Made by a program: the position numbers and the translations under genes | The notes under the pieces: generated by a model | What the model saw: only the letters and a program-made list of their open reading frames with translations | Databases searched by the model: none | What the model was told of the DNA's origin: nothing | In this document: positions 34,242 to 44,125 of the stretch, piece by piece | Layout of the letters: each line of letters opens with the position of its first letter | How positions within the stretch are numbered: the first letter of the stretch is position 1 | Assembly (NCBI GenBank): GCA_937880845.1 | Contig: CALFLL010000036.1 | Location: 1-60,089, forward strand | DNA length: 60,089 nucleotides | Origin: an uncultured Drancourtella sp. | Lineage (GTDB): Bacteria; Bacillota; Clostridia; Lachnospirales; Lachnospiraceae | Direction of reading: 5' to 3'

Positions 34242-34661
34242 TCATAAATTTTTTCGTATGTTTATCAATCGTAAAACATCTTCATATGTTTGGTCTTGAT
34301 CTTCTAAATCAATCATCAACCACCTTTGTCCATTTCCTTCGTTTGTTTGATGATAAATTTCTTTTATTCGATCCGAACAATCTGGTAGGATGGTTTCTAC
34401 TGCCTCTTTTTGTTTTTTAGCAACAACAACTAAAACAGTAAAATAGTCTTCTCTAGGATAAATGGTACAAAGACCTTTTCCTGACTTTTTAAATTTCACA
34501 TTCCATCCATATTCCATGGTACAACCACTAAAGTCAATTTGTTCTTTGATATTGAACTTTGTTTTGAGTTCGTCGCAAAATGTTAAGAATATCGGATTAT
34601 GAATATATTCTGCAATTTCATCAAGTGATGGAACATAACTTTTATTTTTAATATCAATCAT
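34242..34661 (-). CDS. DUF3788-family protein
   Basis: The 139-residue protein shows the DUF3788 blocks YGWNVKFKKSGKGLCTIYPRED and FTVLVVVAKKQ, ending in LMIDLEDQDQTYEDVLRLI. The family is small, cytosolic and of unknown role, often found as a lone accessory gene in Clostridia. The start follows AGGAGAAAAC. Its neighbours are other small uncharacterised genes. Confidence 0.8.
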   Translation of the reverse strand: MIDIKNKSYVPSLDEIAEYIHNPIFLTFCDELKTKFNIKEQIDFSGCTMEYGWNVKFKKSGKGLCTIYPREDYFTVLVVVAKKQKEAVETILPDCSDRIKEIYHQTNEGNGQRWLMIDLEDQDQTYEDVLRLINIRKNL

Positions 34662-34734
34662 TTTTGTTTTCTCCTGCTCTTTTTAGGATTTTCTATTTAT
34701 TTTTATATTATATTGTATCATTTCTTAACACCCG

Positions 34735-34878
34735 TAACAAGCGAGATGCCTATAACCGTCTTTTACATTCAAATATGCATTTACAACTTTCTTTTTAAAT
34801 TCATAACTATATTTAGCCATAAAAATACTGACCTCCAATCGTTAGATTTTTGAGGTCTAACTTTTGGAGGTCAGTACA
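34735..34878 (-). mobile_element. Truncated IS3-family left end with orfA start
   Basis: On the minus strand a terminus beginning TGTACTGACCTCC leads to ATG at 34820 and MAKYSYEFKKKVV, the usual start of IS3-family OrfA, which continues about 30 codons to a stop. No orfB or right end is present. An 11-bp stem (TACTGACCTCC/GGAGGTCAGTA, plus GTTAGA/TCTAAC) encloses the ribosome binding site. Confidence 0.7.
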
Positions 34879-34926
34879 GATTTCGACATTCCTTAGTCTA
34901 TGTGTTATTTGATTTTTATGTATGCT

Positions 34927-35487
34927 TTATTTCAATGCTGTTCCATCTTGAAATGCATTTCCCACTTTTTCTCCCAGTGCAAGATATGCATTGTTTACCG
35001 GGTCAAATGTAATCGGCTGAAGTTTTTTAGGATCAATCTTTCCGTTTTCATCCAAAACGCTTTCTTCTGCACTGACATTTATAATTTCTCCGACAAGACG
35101 GCATGTTTCCGGATCATAGCTTAGAAGCTTACATTCCACAGCCATCGGAAGTTCAGTAATCACAGGTGCATCCACAAATTCACTTTTCGTTGTATGGAAT
35201 CCGGCCTTTTTCAGTTTATCCGGTGCCGTATTTCCGGATTCGATTCCCACATAATCACAGGCAACCACATGTTTGACATCTGCCATGCTGACAGTGAATG
35301 CTTTTTTGATCAGGATATTTTTTACGGTTTTATGTCCTGCACTTAGACACATGGAAATCTGATTTGATTCACTGATGCCTCCCCATGCTGCATTCATGGC
35401 ATCTGCATTTCCGTTCTCATCATATGTTGCAATGATGAATACCGGCTGTGGATAAAGATATGGTTTTGCTCCAAAATTTTTTCTCAT
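34927..35487 (-). CDS. Flavin reductase-like FMN-binding protein
   Basis: The 186-residue protein has the flavin reductase-like fold: PQPVFIIATYDENGNADAMNAAWGG at the N-terminus, ISMCLSAGHKTVKNI, FTVSMADVKHV and CKLLSYDPETCRLVGEIINV. Such proteins bind FMN and act in flavin transfer or small-molecule reduction. It is transcribed away from lon. Start follows TTGGAGGCGATG. Substrate not known. Confidence 0.88.
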   Translation of the reverse strand: MRKNFGAKPYLYPQPVFIIATYDENGNADAMNAAWGGISESNQISMCLSAGHKTVKNILIKKAFTVSMADVKHVVACDYVGIESGNTAPDKLKKAGFHTTKSEFVDAPVITELPMAVECKLLSYDPETCRLVGEIINVSAEESVLDENGKIDPKKLQPITFDPVNNAYLALGEKVGNAFQDGTALK

Positions 35488-35620
35488 AATTTCATCGCCT
35501 CCAAATTTATTTTCATACGGATATTATACATCTAAAAATCTGTTTTTTGCAATTATTCCAACACTTTTTTGCAAAAATATGTTATTATTTAGTTATAAAA
35601 TCCATATTTTCTAATATTTA

Positions 35621-35648
35621 TTGACATTTTTTCTAACTGTGTTACATT
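35621..35648 (+). promoter_or_regulatory. lon promoter
   Basis: TTGACA (35621-35626) and TACATT (35643-35648) have a 16-bp spacer, and AAGGAGGGG follows before the ATG at 35697. No CtsR or CIRCE-like operator was seen. Confidence 0.6.
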
Positions 35649-35696
35649 ATACGAATGAACACATGAGCACTATGTCTGCTGACAAGGAGGGGTTTT

Positions 35697-37964
35697 ATGA
35701 TTGTAAGACCAATGTATGATATGGTATTATTACCAGATGTAAATTACTACTTCAAAAATGACTTTTTCACAAATTGGAGTTCGGAAAAACCGGAATTCGA
35801 AGAAAAAGTGTTATTTTTGCTGCTTCGGGACAATATTACAAAAGAACAGATTACGCCTCGCGACTTCTTCCCTGTCGGCGTATCTGCAAAAATTGATAAA
35901 ATCGATGAAAATGGAAATGTACATATCCGTACACTGGAACGGGTAGATGTCAGCGAAATTGAAATCCATGACGGTATGATTGAAGCCTGTGCTTCTGTCA
36001 GGGAAGATACGGAAGATCTGACAAAAGAAGAACAGAAAGAACGGTTTGAAAAACTGCAGTCCGACATTTTGAAATTTATTCAGCAGTACCAATGGGGTGT
36101 ATGGGCAAGAAGCTATATCCTGCAATGGAAAAATATCAATGAAATGGCATGTACCCTAACAGAATATCTCAGCCTTACCGCCGGAGAAAAATATAAAATT
36201 CTGGAAACGGATTCTTTGCAGGAGCGGTATACTCTGATCGAACAGGCAATTTATGAGTTTATTGAAGTTTCCAAAGTGTCCGAAGAGGCGCAGACCGCTC
36301 AGGAAGATAATAATGAGCAGCTGTACAGGGAATCTGCTATAAAAAAACAGATTGAATATCTTCAAAGAGAGCTGGATGAAATGCATCCGGAAAATATTTC
36401 TGATGTACGGATGTTTGAAAAGAAAATCGCCGAATCCGGCATGAATGATACGGCTAGAAAAGAAGCCAAAAAAGTACTGATCCGTATGAAACAAGAAGGA
36501 AACGAAAGCCACGAATATGGACTTCTCTACGATTATCTGGATTTTGTCACCAGCCTTTCATGGAAAGTGCCGAAGGCAAAGAAGATTGATCTTGCAAAAG
36601 CGGAAGAAATCCTGGATGAAGACCATTACGGTCTGAAAAAAGTAAAAGAACGAATCATCCAACAGATTGCCGTCATGGCGTTAAATAAAAAGCAGTCCGG
36701 TTCTATCCTGTTGTTTGTAGGACCTCCGGGAACAGGAAAAACAAGTATCGGTCAAAGTATTGCAAAGGCTCTTGGAAGAAAATATGTCCGCATCAGTCTT
36801 GGCGGTATCCGTGACGAAGCCGAAATCCGCGGTCACAGGCGTACTTATGTAGGTGCAATGCCGGGGCGGATCATGGAGGGAATTAAACGAAGCGGAGCTT
36901 CCAACCCGGTGGTCGTACTGGATGAAGTCGATAAACTTGTAAAAGATTACGGTGGCGATCCCGCAAGTGCCCTTCTGGAAGTATTGGATCCAGAGCAGAA
37001 CCATACCTTTACAGACCACTATCTGAATGTTCCGTATGACCTTTCCAATGTGTTCTTCGTCTGTACCGCAAATACAGTGGAAACCATACCGGAACCATTA
37101 TTAAACCGTATGGAAACCATCTCTTTTTCCGGATATACTTCTGTAGAGAAGTTTCACATTGCGAAAAAACATCTGCTGCCAAAAGCAATGAAAACCATGG
37201 GATTAAAACCGGATGATCTATCGGTTTCCGATGAAGCAATGTATAAGATCATCGAAGAATATACGATGGAATCCGGTGTCAGAAGCCTGAAAAAACAGAT
37301 GGATACCCTTTGTCGCTTGGTTGCCGTAAAATTGGTAAAAGGTGAAGGAAAAGCGTTGGATGTCCGACCAGATAATCTGACAGAATATCTCGGAAAATCC
37401 AAACTCCATCACGACAGACGTCTGGAACAGGCAAAACCGGGGGTGGTAACCGGACTTGCATGGACCAGTGCCGGAGGGGAAATTCTCTATATTGAAAGCA
37501 GCCTGACAAAGGGGAAAGGAAAACTTACCATCACCGGACAGCTCGGAGATGTCATGAAAGAATCCGTACAGATTGCCATCACATTGGTAAAATCCCTCTA
37601 TCCGGAAGAATCCGAAATTTTTAACGACCATGATCTGCATATCCATGTACCGGAAGGTGCCGTCCCAAAAGACGGTCCATCAGCAGGAATCACCCTTGTT
37701 ACTGCCCTCTCCTCTTTGGTCACAAATAGGCCGGTTGGTACCGAATATGCAATGACCGGAGAAGTTTCCCTTCGAGGAGGAGTCATGCCAATCGGAGGAC
37801 TTCCGGAAAAATTGATGGCTGCACAGCGGGCCGGTATCGAAAAAGTATTGATACCGGATAAAAACATTGAGGACTTGGAAGATGTTGCAGACGAGGTGAA
37901 AGAAAAACTGGAGATTATCCCGGTGAAAGAAGTAACGGATGTACTTGATATTGTTCTTCGTTGA
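35697..37964 (+). CDS. lon: ATP-dependent Lon protease
   Basis: The 755-residue protease has an N-terminal substrate-binding domain, a coiled-coil (about 200-260), an AAA+ module with Walker A GPPGTGKT at 342-349 and Walker B VVVLDEVDK, and a C-terminal protease domain with Ser662 in DGPSAGIT and Lys705 in GGLPEKLM. It degrades misfolded and some regulatory proteins in the cytosol. The N-terminal domain is slightly shorter than in Bacillus LonA. It stands alone with its own promoter and terminator. Confidence 0.97.
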   Translation: MIVRPMYDMVLLPDVNYYFKNDFFTNWSSEKPEFEEKVLFLLLRDNITKEQITPRDFFPVGVSAKIDKIDENGNVHIRTLERVDVSEIEIHDGMIEACASVREDTEDLTKEEQKERFEKLQSDILKFIQQYQWGVWARSYILQWKNINEMACTLTEYLSLTAGEKYKILETDSLQERYTLIEQAIYEFIEVSKVSEEAQTAQEDNNEQLYRESAIKKQIEYLQRELDEMHPENISDVRMFEKKIAESGMNDTARKEAKKVLIRMKQEGNESHEYGLLYDYLDFVTSLSWKVPKAKKIDLAKAEEILDEDHYGLKKVKERIIQQIAVMALNKKQSGSILLFVGPPGTGKTSIGQSIAKALGRKYVRISLGGIRDEAEIRGHRRTYVGAMPGRIMEGIKRSGASNPVVVLDEVDKLVKDYGGDPASALLEVLDPEQNHTFTDHYLNVPYDLSNVFFVCTANTVETIPEPLLNRMETISFSGYTSVEKFHIAKKHLLPKAMKTMGLKPDDLSVSDEAMYKIIEEYTMESGVRSLKKQMDTLCRLVAVKLVKGEGKALDVRPDNLTEYLGKSKLHHDRRLEQAKPGVVTGLAWTSAGGEILYIESSLTKGKGKLTITGQLGDVMKESVQIAITLVKSLYPEESEIFNDHDLHIHVPEGAVPKDGPSAGITLVTALSSLVTNRPVGTEYAMTGEVSLRGGVMPIGGLPEKLMAAQRAGIEKVLIPDKNIEDLEDVADEVKEKLEIIPVKEVTDVLDIVLR

Positions 37965-37979
37965 TTACATGTAGATAAT

Positions 37980-38034
37980 AAAAAACCGTAATTGTTGATT
38001 TACACATAGATGTAAACACAGTTACGGTTTTTGG
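37980..38034 (+). terminator. lon terminator
   Basis: AAAACCGTAA and GTTACGGTTTT pair around an A+T-rich loop that itself folds (TTTACA/TGTAAA). The end is T-rich. Confidence 0.75.
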
Positions 38035-38086
38035 TATATATATCGAAAAGAAAATCTTTTTAAGATTTTTAACTTACTGAATAAGA

Positions 38087-38827
38087 TTAACTGCATACTC
38101 TCTTTTTTGATGATAGAAGAAGCATCATCGGCCTACGCATTTCGTCTTTCATTCCAGGAAGATCCATCATATTCTCCGGAGGCATCGGTTCCGTGAAATC
38201 AAGCAGCTCAAATCCGTTTTTTAAAAGTAATTTGATATATGTTGTCAATGTCCGATGATATTTCACCACATGTTCTCCTAAAAAGACGGCATCCCGTTTC
38301 CCTTCGTAATAGTAATTATCTACCGGAAAATGGAGGATTTTTCCGTTTTCGTTATAATACCAGTCTTGGGAACCGGCAGAAGTAAAGACCGGATGCTCTA
38401 CCGAAAAGGTAAAATATCCGCCCGGTTTGATCCAGCCTGCGATGTTTTGTACCAGTCTGTCAAAGTCTTTTACATAATGAAAGGCAAGAGAACTAAGTAC
38501 GATATCAAAAGAGTTTTCAGGAAAATCCAGATCTTCCATTGCACTTTGCTTATAAGTGATACGTTCATCATGATGTTTTGCTTCCGCTACAGAAAGCATT
38601 TTTTCCGAAATATCAATCCCTGTTACATGAACGGCACCATGATCTACCGCATATTGACAATGCCATCCATACCCACATCCAAGATCCAATACTGTTTTCC
38701 CCTGAAAATCCGGAAGCATCTTTTGGAATTCCTGCCATTCACCTGCTCCTTCTAATCCTTCTTTTGAGCGGGACATCTCACTGTATTTTTGAAAAAATAC
38801 TTCGTTATCATATTTATTTTCTTTCAC
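38087..38827 (-). CDS. Class I SAM-dependent methyltransferase
   Basis: The 246-residue enzyme has SAM motif I VLDLGCGYGWHCQYA (about 56-70), an acidic residue in VTGIDIS, motif SLAFHYVKD and GGYFTFSVEHP, matching the Methyltransf_11-type family near TehB and UbiE-like proteins. It starts with GTG after GGAAGGAG. Substrate is not predictable. The gene ends opposite the lon terminator. Confidence 0.85.
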   Translation of the reverse strand: MKENKYDNEVFFQKYSEMSRSKEGLEGAGEWQEFQKMLPDFQGKTVLDLGCGYGWHCQYAVDHGAVHVTGIDISEKMLSVAEAKHHDERITYKQSAMEDLDFPENSFDIVLSSLAFHYVKDFDRLVQNIAGWIKPGGYFTFSVEHPVFTSAGSQDWYYNENGKILHFPVDNYYYEGKRDAVFLGEHVVKYHRTLTTYIKLLLKNGFELLDFTEPMPPENMMDLPGMKDEMRRPMMLLLSSKKRVCS

Positions 38828-38847
38828 GGCAAATTTCTCCTTCCTTA

Positions 38848-38880
38848 TAAAAATTGGGTGTGACCTCTATCACACCCAAT
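38848..38880 (-). terminator. pckA terminator
   Basis: ATTGGGTGTGA and TCACACCCAAT make an 11-bp perfect stem around CCTCTA. On the minus strand it is followed by TTTTTAT. Confidence 0.85.
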
Positions 38881-38897
38881 CCGTTTTATTTAATGTT

Positions 38898-40508
38898 TTA
38901 TTCTTCGATCTGCGGACCTGCTTTTACTAAAGCTTTTCCTGCTTCGTTTCCTTCGTATTTAGCAAAGTTCTTAATGAATCTTCCTGCAAGGTCTTTTGCT
39001 TTTGTTTCCCATTCGGAAGCATCTGCATAAGTATCACGAGGATCCAGAATATTGGTATCTACTCCAGGAAGCTCTGTCGGAACTTCGATATTGAAATATG
39101 GGATTTTCTTAGTCGGTGCATTTAAAATATCTCCGTTCAGGATTGCATCAATAATACCACGGGTATCTTTAATGGAAATACGTTTTCCAGTTCCGTTCCA
39201 TCCTGTATTTACAAGATAAGCTTTTGCACCGCTCTTTTCCATTTTCTTTACAAGTTCTTCCGCATATTTTGTCGGATGCAGCTCCAAAAATGCCTGTCCG
39301 AAACATGCAGAGAATGTTGGTGTCGGCTCTGTGATTCCACGTTCTGTTCCTGCAAGTTTTGCTGTAAATCCTGACAGGAAGTAATACTGTGTCTGCTCCG
39401 GTGTAAGAATGGATACCGGAGGAAGGACACCAAACGCATCTGCAGATAAGAAGATGACTTCTTTTGCTGCCGGAGCGGAAGAAACCGGACGTACGATATT
39501 GTTGATATGATCGATCGGGTAAGATACACGTGTATTTTCTGTTACACTCTTATCATCAAAGTCGATCTTTCCGTTTTCATCTAATGTTACGTTTTCAAGA
39601 AGTGCGTTACGTTTGATCGCATTATAGATATCCGGTTCGGAATCTTTGTCAAGGTTGATTACTTTTGCATAGCATCCGCCTTCAAAGTTGAATACGCCGT
39701 TGTCATCCCAGCCATGTTCGTCATCACCGATCAGAAGACGTTTCGGATCGGTGGATAATGTTGTCTTTCCTGTTCCGGAAAGTCCGAAGAAGATTGCAGT
39801 GTTTTCACCGTTCATATCTGTGTTTGCAGAACAGTGCATGGAGGCGATTCCTTTTAATGGCAAATAGTAGTTCATCATAGAGAACATGCCTTTTTTCATT
39901 TCTCCGCCGTACCATGTATTTACAATAACCTGTTCACGGCTTGTGATGTTAAACATAACTGCTGTTTCGGAATTTAATCCTAATTCTTTATAATTTTCTA
40001 CTTTTGCCTTGGAAGCATTGTATACAATGAAGTCCGGTTCAAAATTTTCCAGTTCTTCTTCTGTCGGCTGAATGAACATATTTGTTACAAAATGAGCCTG
40101 CCATGCTACTTCCACGATAAAACGGATAGACATACGCGTGTCTTTATTTGCACCGCAAAATGCATCTACAACATAAAGTTTTTTATTAGAAAGTTCTTTT
40201 AATGCAATATCCTTTACTGCTTCCCATGCTTCCTGTGTAGCTGGGTGATTGTCGTTTTTATATTCGTCAGAAGTCCACCATACAGTATCTTTGGAATTTT
40301 CATCTACTACGATAAATTTGTCTTTCGGAGAACGTCCTGTATATTCTCCCGTCATTACATTTACTGCACCAAGTTCACTTACCTGTCCCTTTTCGAAGCC
40401 AATCAGATCGGATTTTGTTTCTTCTTCAAATAATAATTCATAAGAAGGATTATGCACAATCTCTGTTGTTCCGATAATGCCATATTTGCTTAAATTAATT
40501 TCTGCCAT
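38898..40508 (-). CDS. pckA: Phosphoenolpyruvate carboxykinase (ATP)
   Basis: The 536-residue enzyme has PEPCK hallmarks: the kinase-1a loop GLSGTGKTT with K248, kinase-2 GDDEHGWDD, substrate-binding GRSPKDKF and RSPKD at the N-terminus, and the Arg in EGTRVSYP-like VTENTRVSYP. It interconverts oxaloacetate and PEP with ATP and CO2; in gut fermenters it commonly runs toward oxaloacetate. It is monocistronic with its own terminator. Confidence 0.97.
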   Translation of the reverse strand: MAEINLSKYGIIGTTEIVHNPSYELLFEEETKSDLIGFEKGQVSELGAVNVMTGEYTGRSPKDKFIVVDENSKDTVWWTSDEYKNDNHPATQEAWEAVKDIALKELSNKKLYVVDAFCGANKDTRMSIRFIVEVAWQAHFVTNMFIQPTEEELENFEPDFIVYNASKAKVENYKELGLNSETAVMFNITSREQVIVNTWYGGEMKKGMFSMMNYYLPLKGIASMHCSANTDMNGENTAIFFGLSGTGKTTLSTDPKRLLIGDDEHGWDDNGVFNFEGGCYAKVINLDKDSEPDIYNAIKRNALLENVTLDENGKIDFDDKSVTENTRVSYPIDHINNIVRPVSSAPAAKEVIFLSADAFGVLPPVSILTPEQTQYYFLSGFTAKLAGTERGITEPTPTFSACFGQAFLELHPTKYAEELVKKMEKSGAKAYLVNTGWNGTGKRISIKDTRGIIDAILNGDILNAPTKKIPYFNIEVPTELPGVDTNILDPRDTYADASEWETKAKDLAGRFIKNFAKYEGNEAGKALVKAGPQIEE

Positions 40509-40668
40509 CTTACATTAACCTCTTTTCTTTTATAATATGGTGTTAATCATACGTCAAAATCATTTGTTGAAATCGACATACTTTCAAAGAAGTAAACTCT
40601 CAGACTTCTTTACCTCTAATTATACATATTTACCGAATTAAATCAATAAAATTAATGGTAAATTTTTA

Positions 40669-42813
40669 TCAATCTTCATAATCCGTCTTAATTTTTTTGC
40701 TCTCTTCCCATTTTGGAAAGGTAATTTCCACTTTGAACAGGTCTGCATCTGTCAAAATTTTCAGTTTTCCATGCTGAAGTTCTGTAAAACTTTTGGCAAT
40801 GGCAAGACCCAGGCCGGAACCTTCTGTGTTTCTGGAAGAATCACCTCTCACAAAACGGTCGGTAATCTCTTCTGTATTAAAATTCAGTTCCGCTGCAGAA
40901 ATATTCTTCATGGTAATACAGATATCAGATTCGCATTTTGAAACACTGATATACACTCTCGTATGTGGCAGGGCATATTTGGAAATATTGACAATCAGAT
41001 TTTCAAATATACGATAGGTCTTTTCACTATCCAACCATAAATAAATTTTTTCCTCCGGAAAATTCCATTTCATATTTAACTCTGTACGCTTTAAATTTTC
41101 CTCGTATTCCAGGCCCACCTGTTTTAACAAATTAATGATATCCACTTTCATAAAATGAAGATTTACCGTTTTACTTGTGGCCTTGCTAATCTCAAACAAA
41201 TCTTCAATCAGCACCTTTAGACGGAGGGATTTCTTTTCCAGAACATCCAGATATTCCTCCCTCTTTTCCGAATCTCTTTCGCTTTTTAGAAGGTCAACGT
41301 AAGTAATAATGGCAGTCAGCGGTGTTTTTAGATCATGAGATACGTTTGTGATCAGATCCGCTTTCATCCGTTCGCTTTTGGTTTCTTCTTCTACTGCTTT
41401 TTTAAATCCGGATTGTATTTTGCGAAGTTCCTGCTGAACCGGTGTAAATACTCCAACATCTCCTTCGATGGGTGCGTCCAGATTCCCTTCCGCAAGTTGA
41501 TTGGTGGAATTCAGGATTCCCTGGTACTGCTCCTGGATTTTGTTCAGATACTTTTTCAGGAAGATAAAAAGTCCCACTGTATATAAAACCAACACCCATA
41601 TTCCAGTAAGCCCAAATACGACATAAAGAAGAAGCAGAATCAGGAAATTGATCACTACAATCCTTATGATTGTAAAGTTGGTTCGATCACGGAAATCCAT
41701 ATGCAGCAAAATATCATACTGTCTGTAGAAAAACTTTTTGCATTTATCCCATAATGTTCCAGTCCCTTTTTTTACTGTATTTCCCTGATTTTTTATGCTT
41801 AGGAACAACTGTACGATTAGAGAACGATCTCTGAAATATGCTTTCTTCCGTAAAACCATTTCTTTTAAGCAGACAGCTGCCCAGTAAAATACAGAAAAAA
41901 CAGCCACCCAAACAATCAGATTTAACGCGATGGTCACAACCATATTCCAGATACTGTTTTCTTCCGATACCACTTGAATCCACCGATAATCCAGTGATGC
42001 ATATACCATTTTCGACACCTGCAGACTCAGCATATAGACAAGTGCAAGGGATATGACTACCAGTTCAAGTGGCGCATGAAAGATAGAAAATCCTTCCTGT
42101 CTTTCCTCCGTATACGCAGACTTCGGGCGTAGTGGTATCAGACATGCCAGAACCACAACTGCCAGTGCAAATGCAAGATAAAAACATACAAATACCGGTT
42201 CGTTCATCAGATACATGGCTGCAATGGATTTTTCTTCCTGAAAATAAGAAGTAAAGTTTTCTCTTGTGATCCCATACCGTATCGTGATGTCGGCTGGTGT
42301 AGAAAACTTATGAGAATGTTCGGAATTTTCAAATAATTCCCGTTCTATATCATACTGGGTGGCTTTCGAAATCGTATTTCCTGCCACATGTACTGAAGAA
42401 AGTTTGCTGTTCGAATCAAACACAAACTCGATCACTGTCATATAGTTCCCGTCAGCTTTATCCGTCAGCCATGTTCCTGCATGTTCTCTGCTTTCTAAAA
42501 GAATGGAAGAAGCAGAGTCGTAAACTGCATAATCCATATATCGGATTAACAGATTAAACTGGCTGTTACCGGATTCTGCCAGGATTTCCGAGGAATCCGT
42601 TTCTTTTGAAAGTTCATTATAGAGAATATAATTTCCATCCGCCAGAGGCGAAAATATTCCCGGAAAATATGTTTCCTGTAATCTCTGCTCATTTTTCTCT
42701 ACCGTACTTTTAAAAAGCGGATAGCAAAGAACCATTGCAACAGAGGCTGTTAAAATAACAAGAGCAGTCAGTACGCCCCATTTTTTATGATTGTTTGTCG
42801 ATTTTGTATCCAA
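40669..42813 (-). CDS. Large multi-helix sensor histidine kinase
   Basis: The 714-residue kinase has an N-terminal helix (about 13-33), an extracellular domain of about 170 residues, then five more helices (207-227, 250-270, 290-312, 382-400, 402-420), a HAMP-like linker (LAEGNLDAPIEGDVG), HisKA with H493 in NVSHDLKTPLTAI, an N-box NLIVNISKYALP and G-box GSGLGLAIAKSF. The ATPase domain lacks the canonical Asn-x-x-x-Asn of the N-box (N-I-S-K-Y), which is common in this subgroup. It overlaps the regulator gene by 29 bp. Confidence 0.9.
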   Translation of the reverse strand: MDTKSTNNHKKWGVLTALVILTASVAMVLCYPLFKSTVEKNEQRLQETYFPGIFSPLADGNYILYNELSKETDSSEILAESGNSQFNLLIRYMDYAVYDSASSILLESREHAGTWLTDKADGNYMTVIEFVFDSNSKLSSVHVAGNTISKATQYDIERELFENSEHSHKFSTPADITIRYGITRENFTSYFQEEKSIAAMYLMNEPVFVCFYLAFALAVVVLACLIPLRPKSAYTEERQEGFSIFHAPLELVVISLALVYMLSLQVSKMVYASLDYRWIQVVSEENSIWNMVVTIALNLIVWVAVFSVFYWAAVCLKEMVLRKKAYFRDRSLIVQLFLSIKNQGNTVKKGTGTLWDKCKKFFYRQYDILLHMDFRDRTNFTIIRIVVINFLILLLLYVVFGLTGIWVLVLYTVGLFIFLKKYLNKIQEQYQGILNSTNQLAEGNLDAPIEGDVGVFTPVQQELRKIQSGFKKAVEEETKSERMKADLITNVSHDLKTPLTAIITYVDLLKSERDSEKREEYLDVLEKKSLRLKVLIEDLFEISKATSKTVNLHFMKVDIINLLKQVGLEYEENLKRTELNMKWNFPEEKIYLWLDSEKTYRIFENLIVNISKYALPHTRVYISVSKCESDICITMKNISAAELNFNTEEITDRFVRGDSSRNTEGSGLGLAIAKSFTELQHGKLKILTDADLFKVEITFPKWEESKKIKTDYED

Positions 42814-43483
42814 CGCCCCACACCACCTTTAAATATTTTGGATTTTTCGGATCCAGCTCGATTTTCTCTCTGATGTTCCGTACATGAACCATAATGGTAT
42901 CGGTATTAATGGCTCGTTCCTGCCAGATTCTTTCGTAAATTTCATCTGCGGAAAAGACATGCCCCGGATTTTTTGCCAGCAAAAGCAGGATCTTGTATTC
43001 TGTTGGTGTCAACTGGACCGGATTTCCGTCTATGGAAACACTGACCGTATCTTCGTTGATCTCCAGTCCTCCGATCACATGAACATTTTCTTTCACTTCC
43101 AGCTTTTCCATAAACCGTTTATAGCGGCGAAGCTGAGAATTCACACGAGCCATCAGTTCCATTGGCGTAAAGGGTTTTGTGACATAGTCATCTGCACCGA
43201 TATTCAGTCCCGTGATCTTATCGACTTCTTCTGATTTTGCAGAAAGCATAATCACAGGGAAATCATGCTTTTCACGAAGCTTCATTGTCATTCGTATGCC
43301 ATCCATACGAGGCATCATGATATCCACGATGGCCAGATGGATTTCTTCTTTTCCGATAATATCAAGTCCTTCGATTCCGTCTGCTGCCTGAAATACCTGA
43401 TACCCCTGGCTTTGGAGATAAATCTGCACACCCTCTCTGATTTCTTTATCATCCTCAACAATTAAAATATGATTCATTTCCAT
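42785..43483 (-). CDS. OmpR-family response regulator
   Basis: The 232-residue regulator has acidic residues E10-D11-D12, phospho-acceptor D54 in AIVDIMMPRMDG, a Lys in TKPFTPMEL and a winged helix ending VVWGVGYKID. It forms a two-gene operon with the large kinase. No transporter or envelope gene is adjacent, so the regulated genes lie elsewhere. Start by the first or third Met after AAGGAGAATAGG. Confidence 0.93.
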   Translation of the reverse strand: MEMNHILIVEDDKEIREGVQIYLQSQGYQVFQAADGIEGLDIIGKEEIHLAIVDIMMPRMDGIRMTMKLREKHDFPVIMLSAKSEEVDKITGLNIGADDYVTKPFTPMELMARVNSQLRRYKRFMEKLEVKENVHVIGGLEINEDTVSVSIDGNPVQLTPTEYKILLLLAKNPGHVFSADEIYERIWQERAINTDTIMVHVRNIREKIELDPKNPKYLKVVWGVGYKIDKQS

Positions 43484-43601
43484 TCTATCCCTATTCTCCT
43501 TACCTTTGTTTTACTTCTTACAAGTATATCATAAATATGAATTCTAAAGGACGATATATAAAGAAACTAAATTTTTTCTAAAGAAGAAAAGTACACAAAA
43601 A

Positions 43602-43637
43602 GACCTGACTGTAATGGGTATGCTATACAGTCAGGTC
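43602..43637 (-). terminator. Terminator of LysM-protein gene
   Basis: GACCTGACTGTA (43602-43613) pairs perfectly with TACAGTCAGGTC (43626-43637), followed on the minus strand by TTTTTG. Confidence 0.9.
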
Positions 43638-43653
43638 AGAAGAAAATGTCTGT

Positions 43654-44055
43654 TTATTTGTATTCCGTATCATAATACATGATGAGTAATGATTGCCCCG
43701 GAATCAGGCTGCTTGATTTCATATGATTTAATGTTCTGAGTTCTCTTACATATTCGCGGTCAGAATATTGGGTACCGATATTATATTTCTCTGCCAGTTT
43801 ATGAAGGGTATCTCCTTCTTTCACCTGGATATCTTTATAATATTTAAAATAAACAGGCTCCTGTTCACGTGTTTCTCTGGCACTTGAAAAAACACTGCCA
43901 AGAGAGAAGGAACATACTGCCACAAACAGAAGAAGCACGAAAAAGGCAATCCTTCTCTTCATTCTTGCGGCTCTTTTCCTGGATAGTGCTTTTGCTTTCT
44001 GTGAGTGTCTTTTTTGTCCCATCGAATGACCGGTATAATACGTTCTTTCTTGCAT
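43654..44055 (-). CDS. LysM single-pass protein, YneA-like SOS division inhibitor candidate
   Basis: The 133-residue product has a basic N-terminal tail, one membrane helix (about 33-55) and a C-terminal LysM domain (KEGDTLHKLAEKYNIGTQYSDREYV, about 78-130). Start at 44055 follows AAGGAGTGAG. Three GAAC-N4-GTTC-like LexA boxes lie around a consensus promoter just upstream. A small SOS-induced protein with one helix and LysM is the description of YneA, which blocks division after DNA damage in Bacillus, where it is next to lexA. Here lexA is one gene away. Naming it YneA is inference. Confidence 0.8.
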   Translation of the reverse strand: MQERTYYTGHSMGQKRHSQKAKALSRKRAARMKRRIAFFVLLLFVAVCSFSLGSVFSSARETREQEPVYFKYYKDIQVKEGDTLHKLAEKYNIGTQYSDREYVRELRTLNHMKSSSLIPGQSLLIMYYDTEYK

Positions 44056-44125
44056 GAATCTCACTCCTTATCTAAAATCCTTGTATCTTGTTCAAGTTTA
44101 TCCATAGTGCTGCCATAATATTCAA

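Noticed and set aside
37218..37646. Long minus-strand ORFs opposite lon
   Set aside because: They mirror the codon pattern of lon, lack ribosome binding sites and show no family features.
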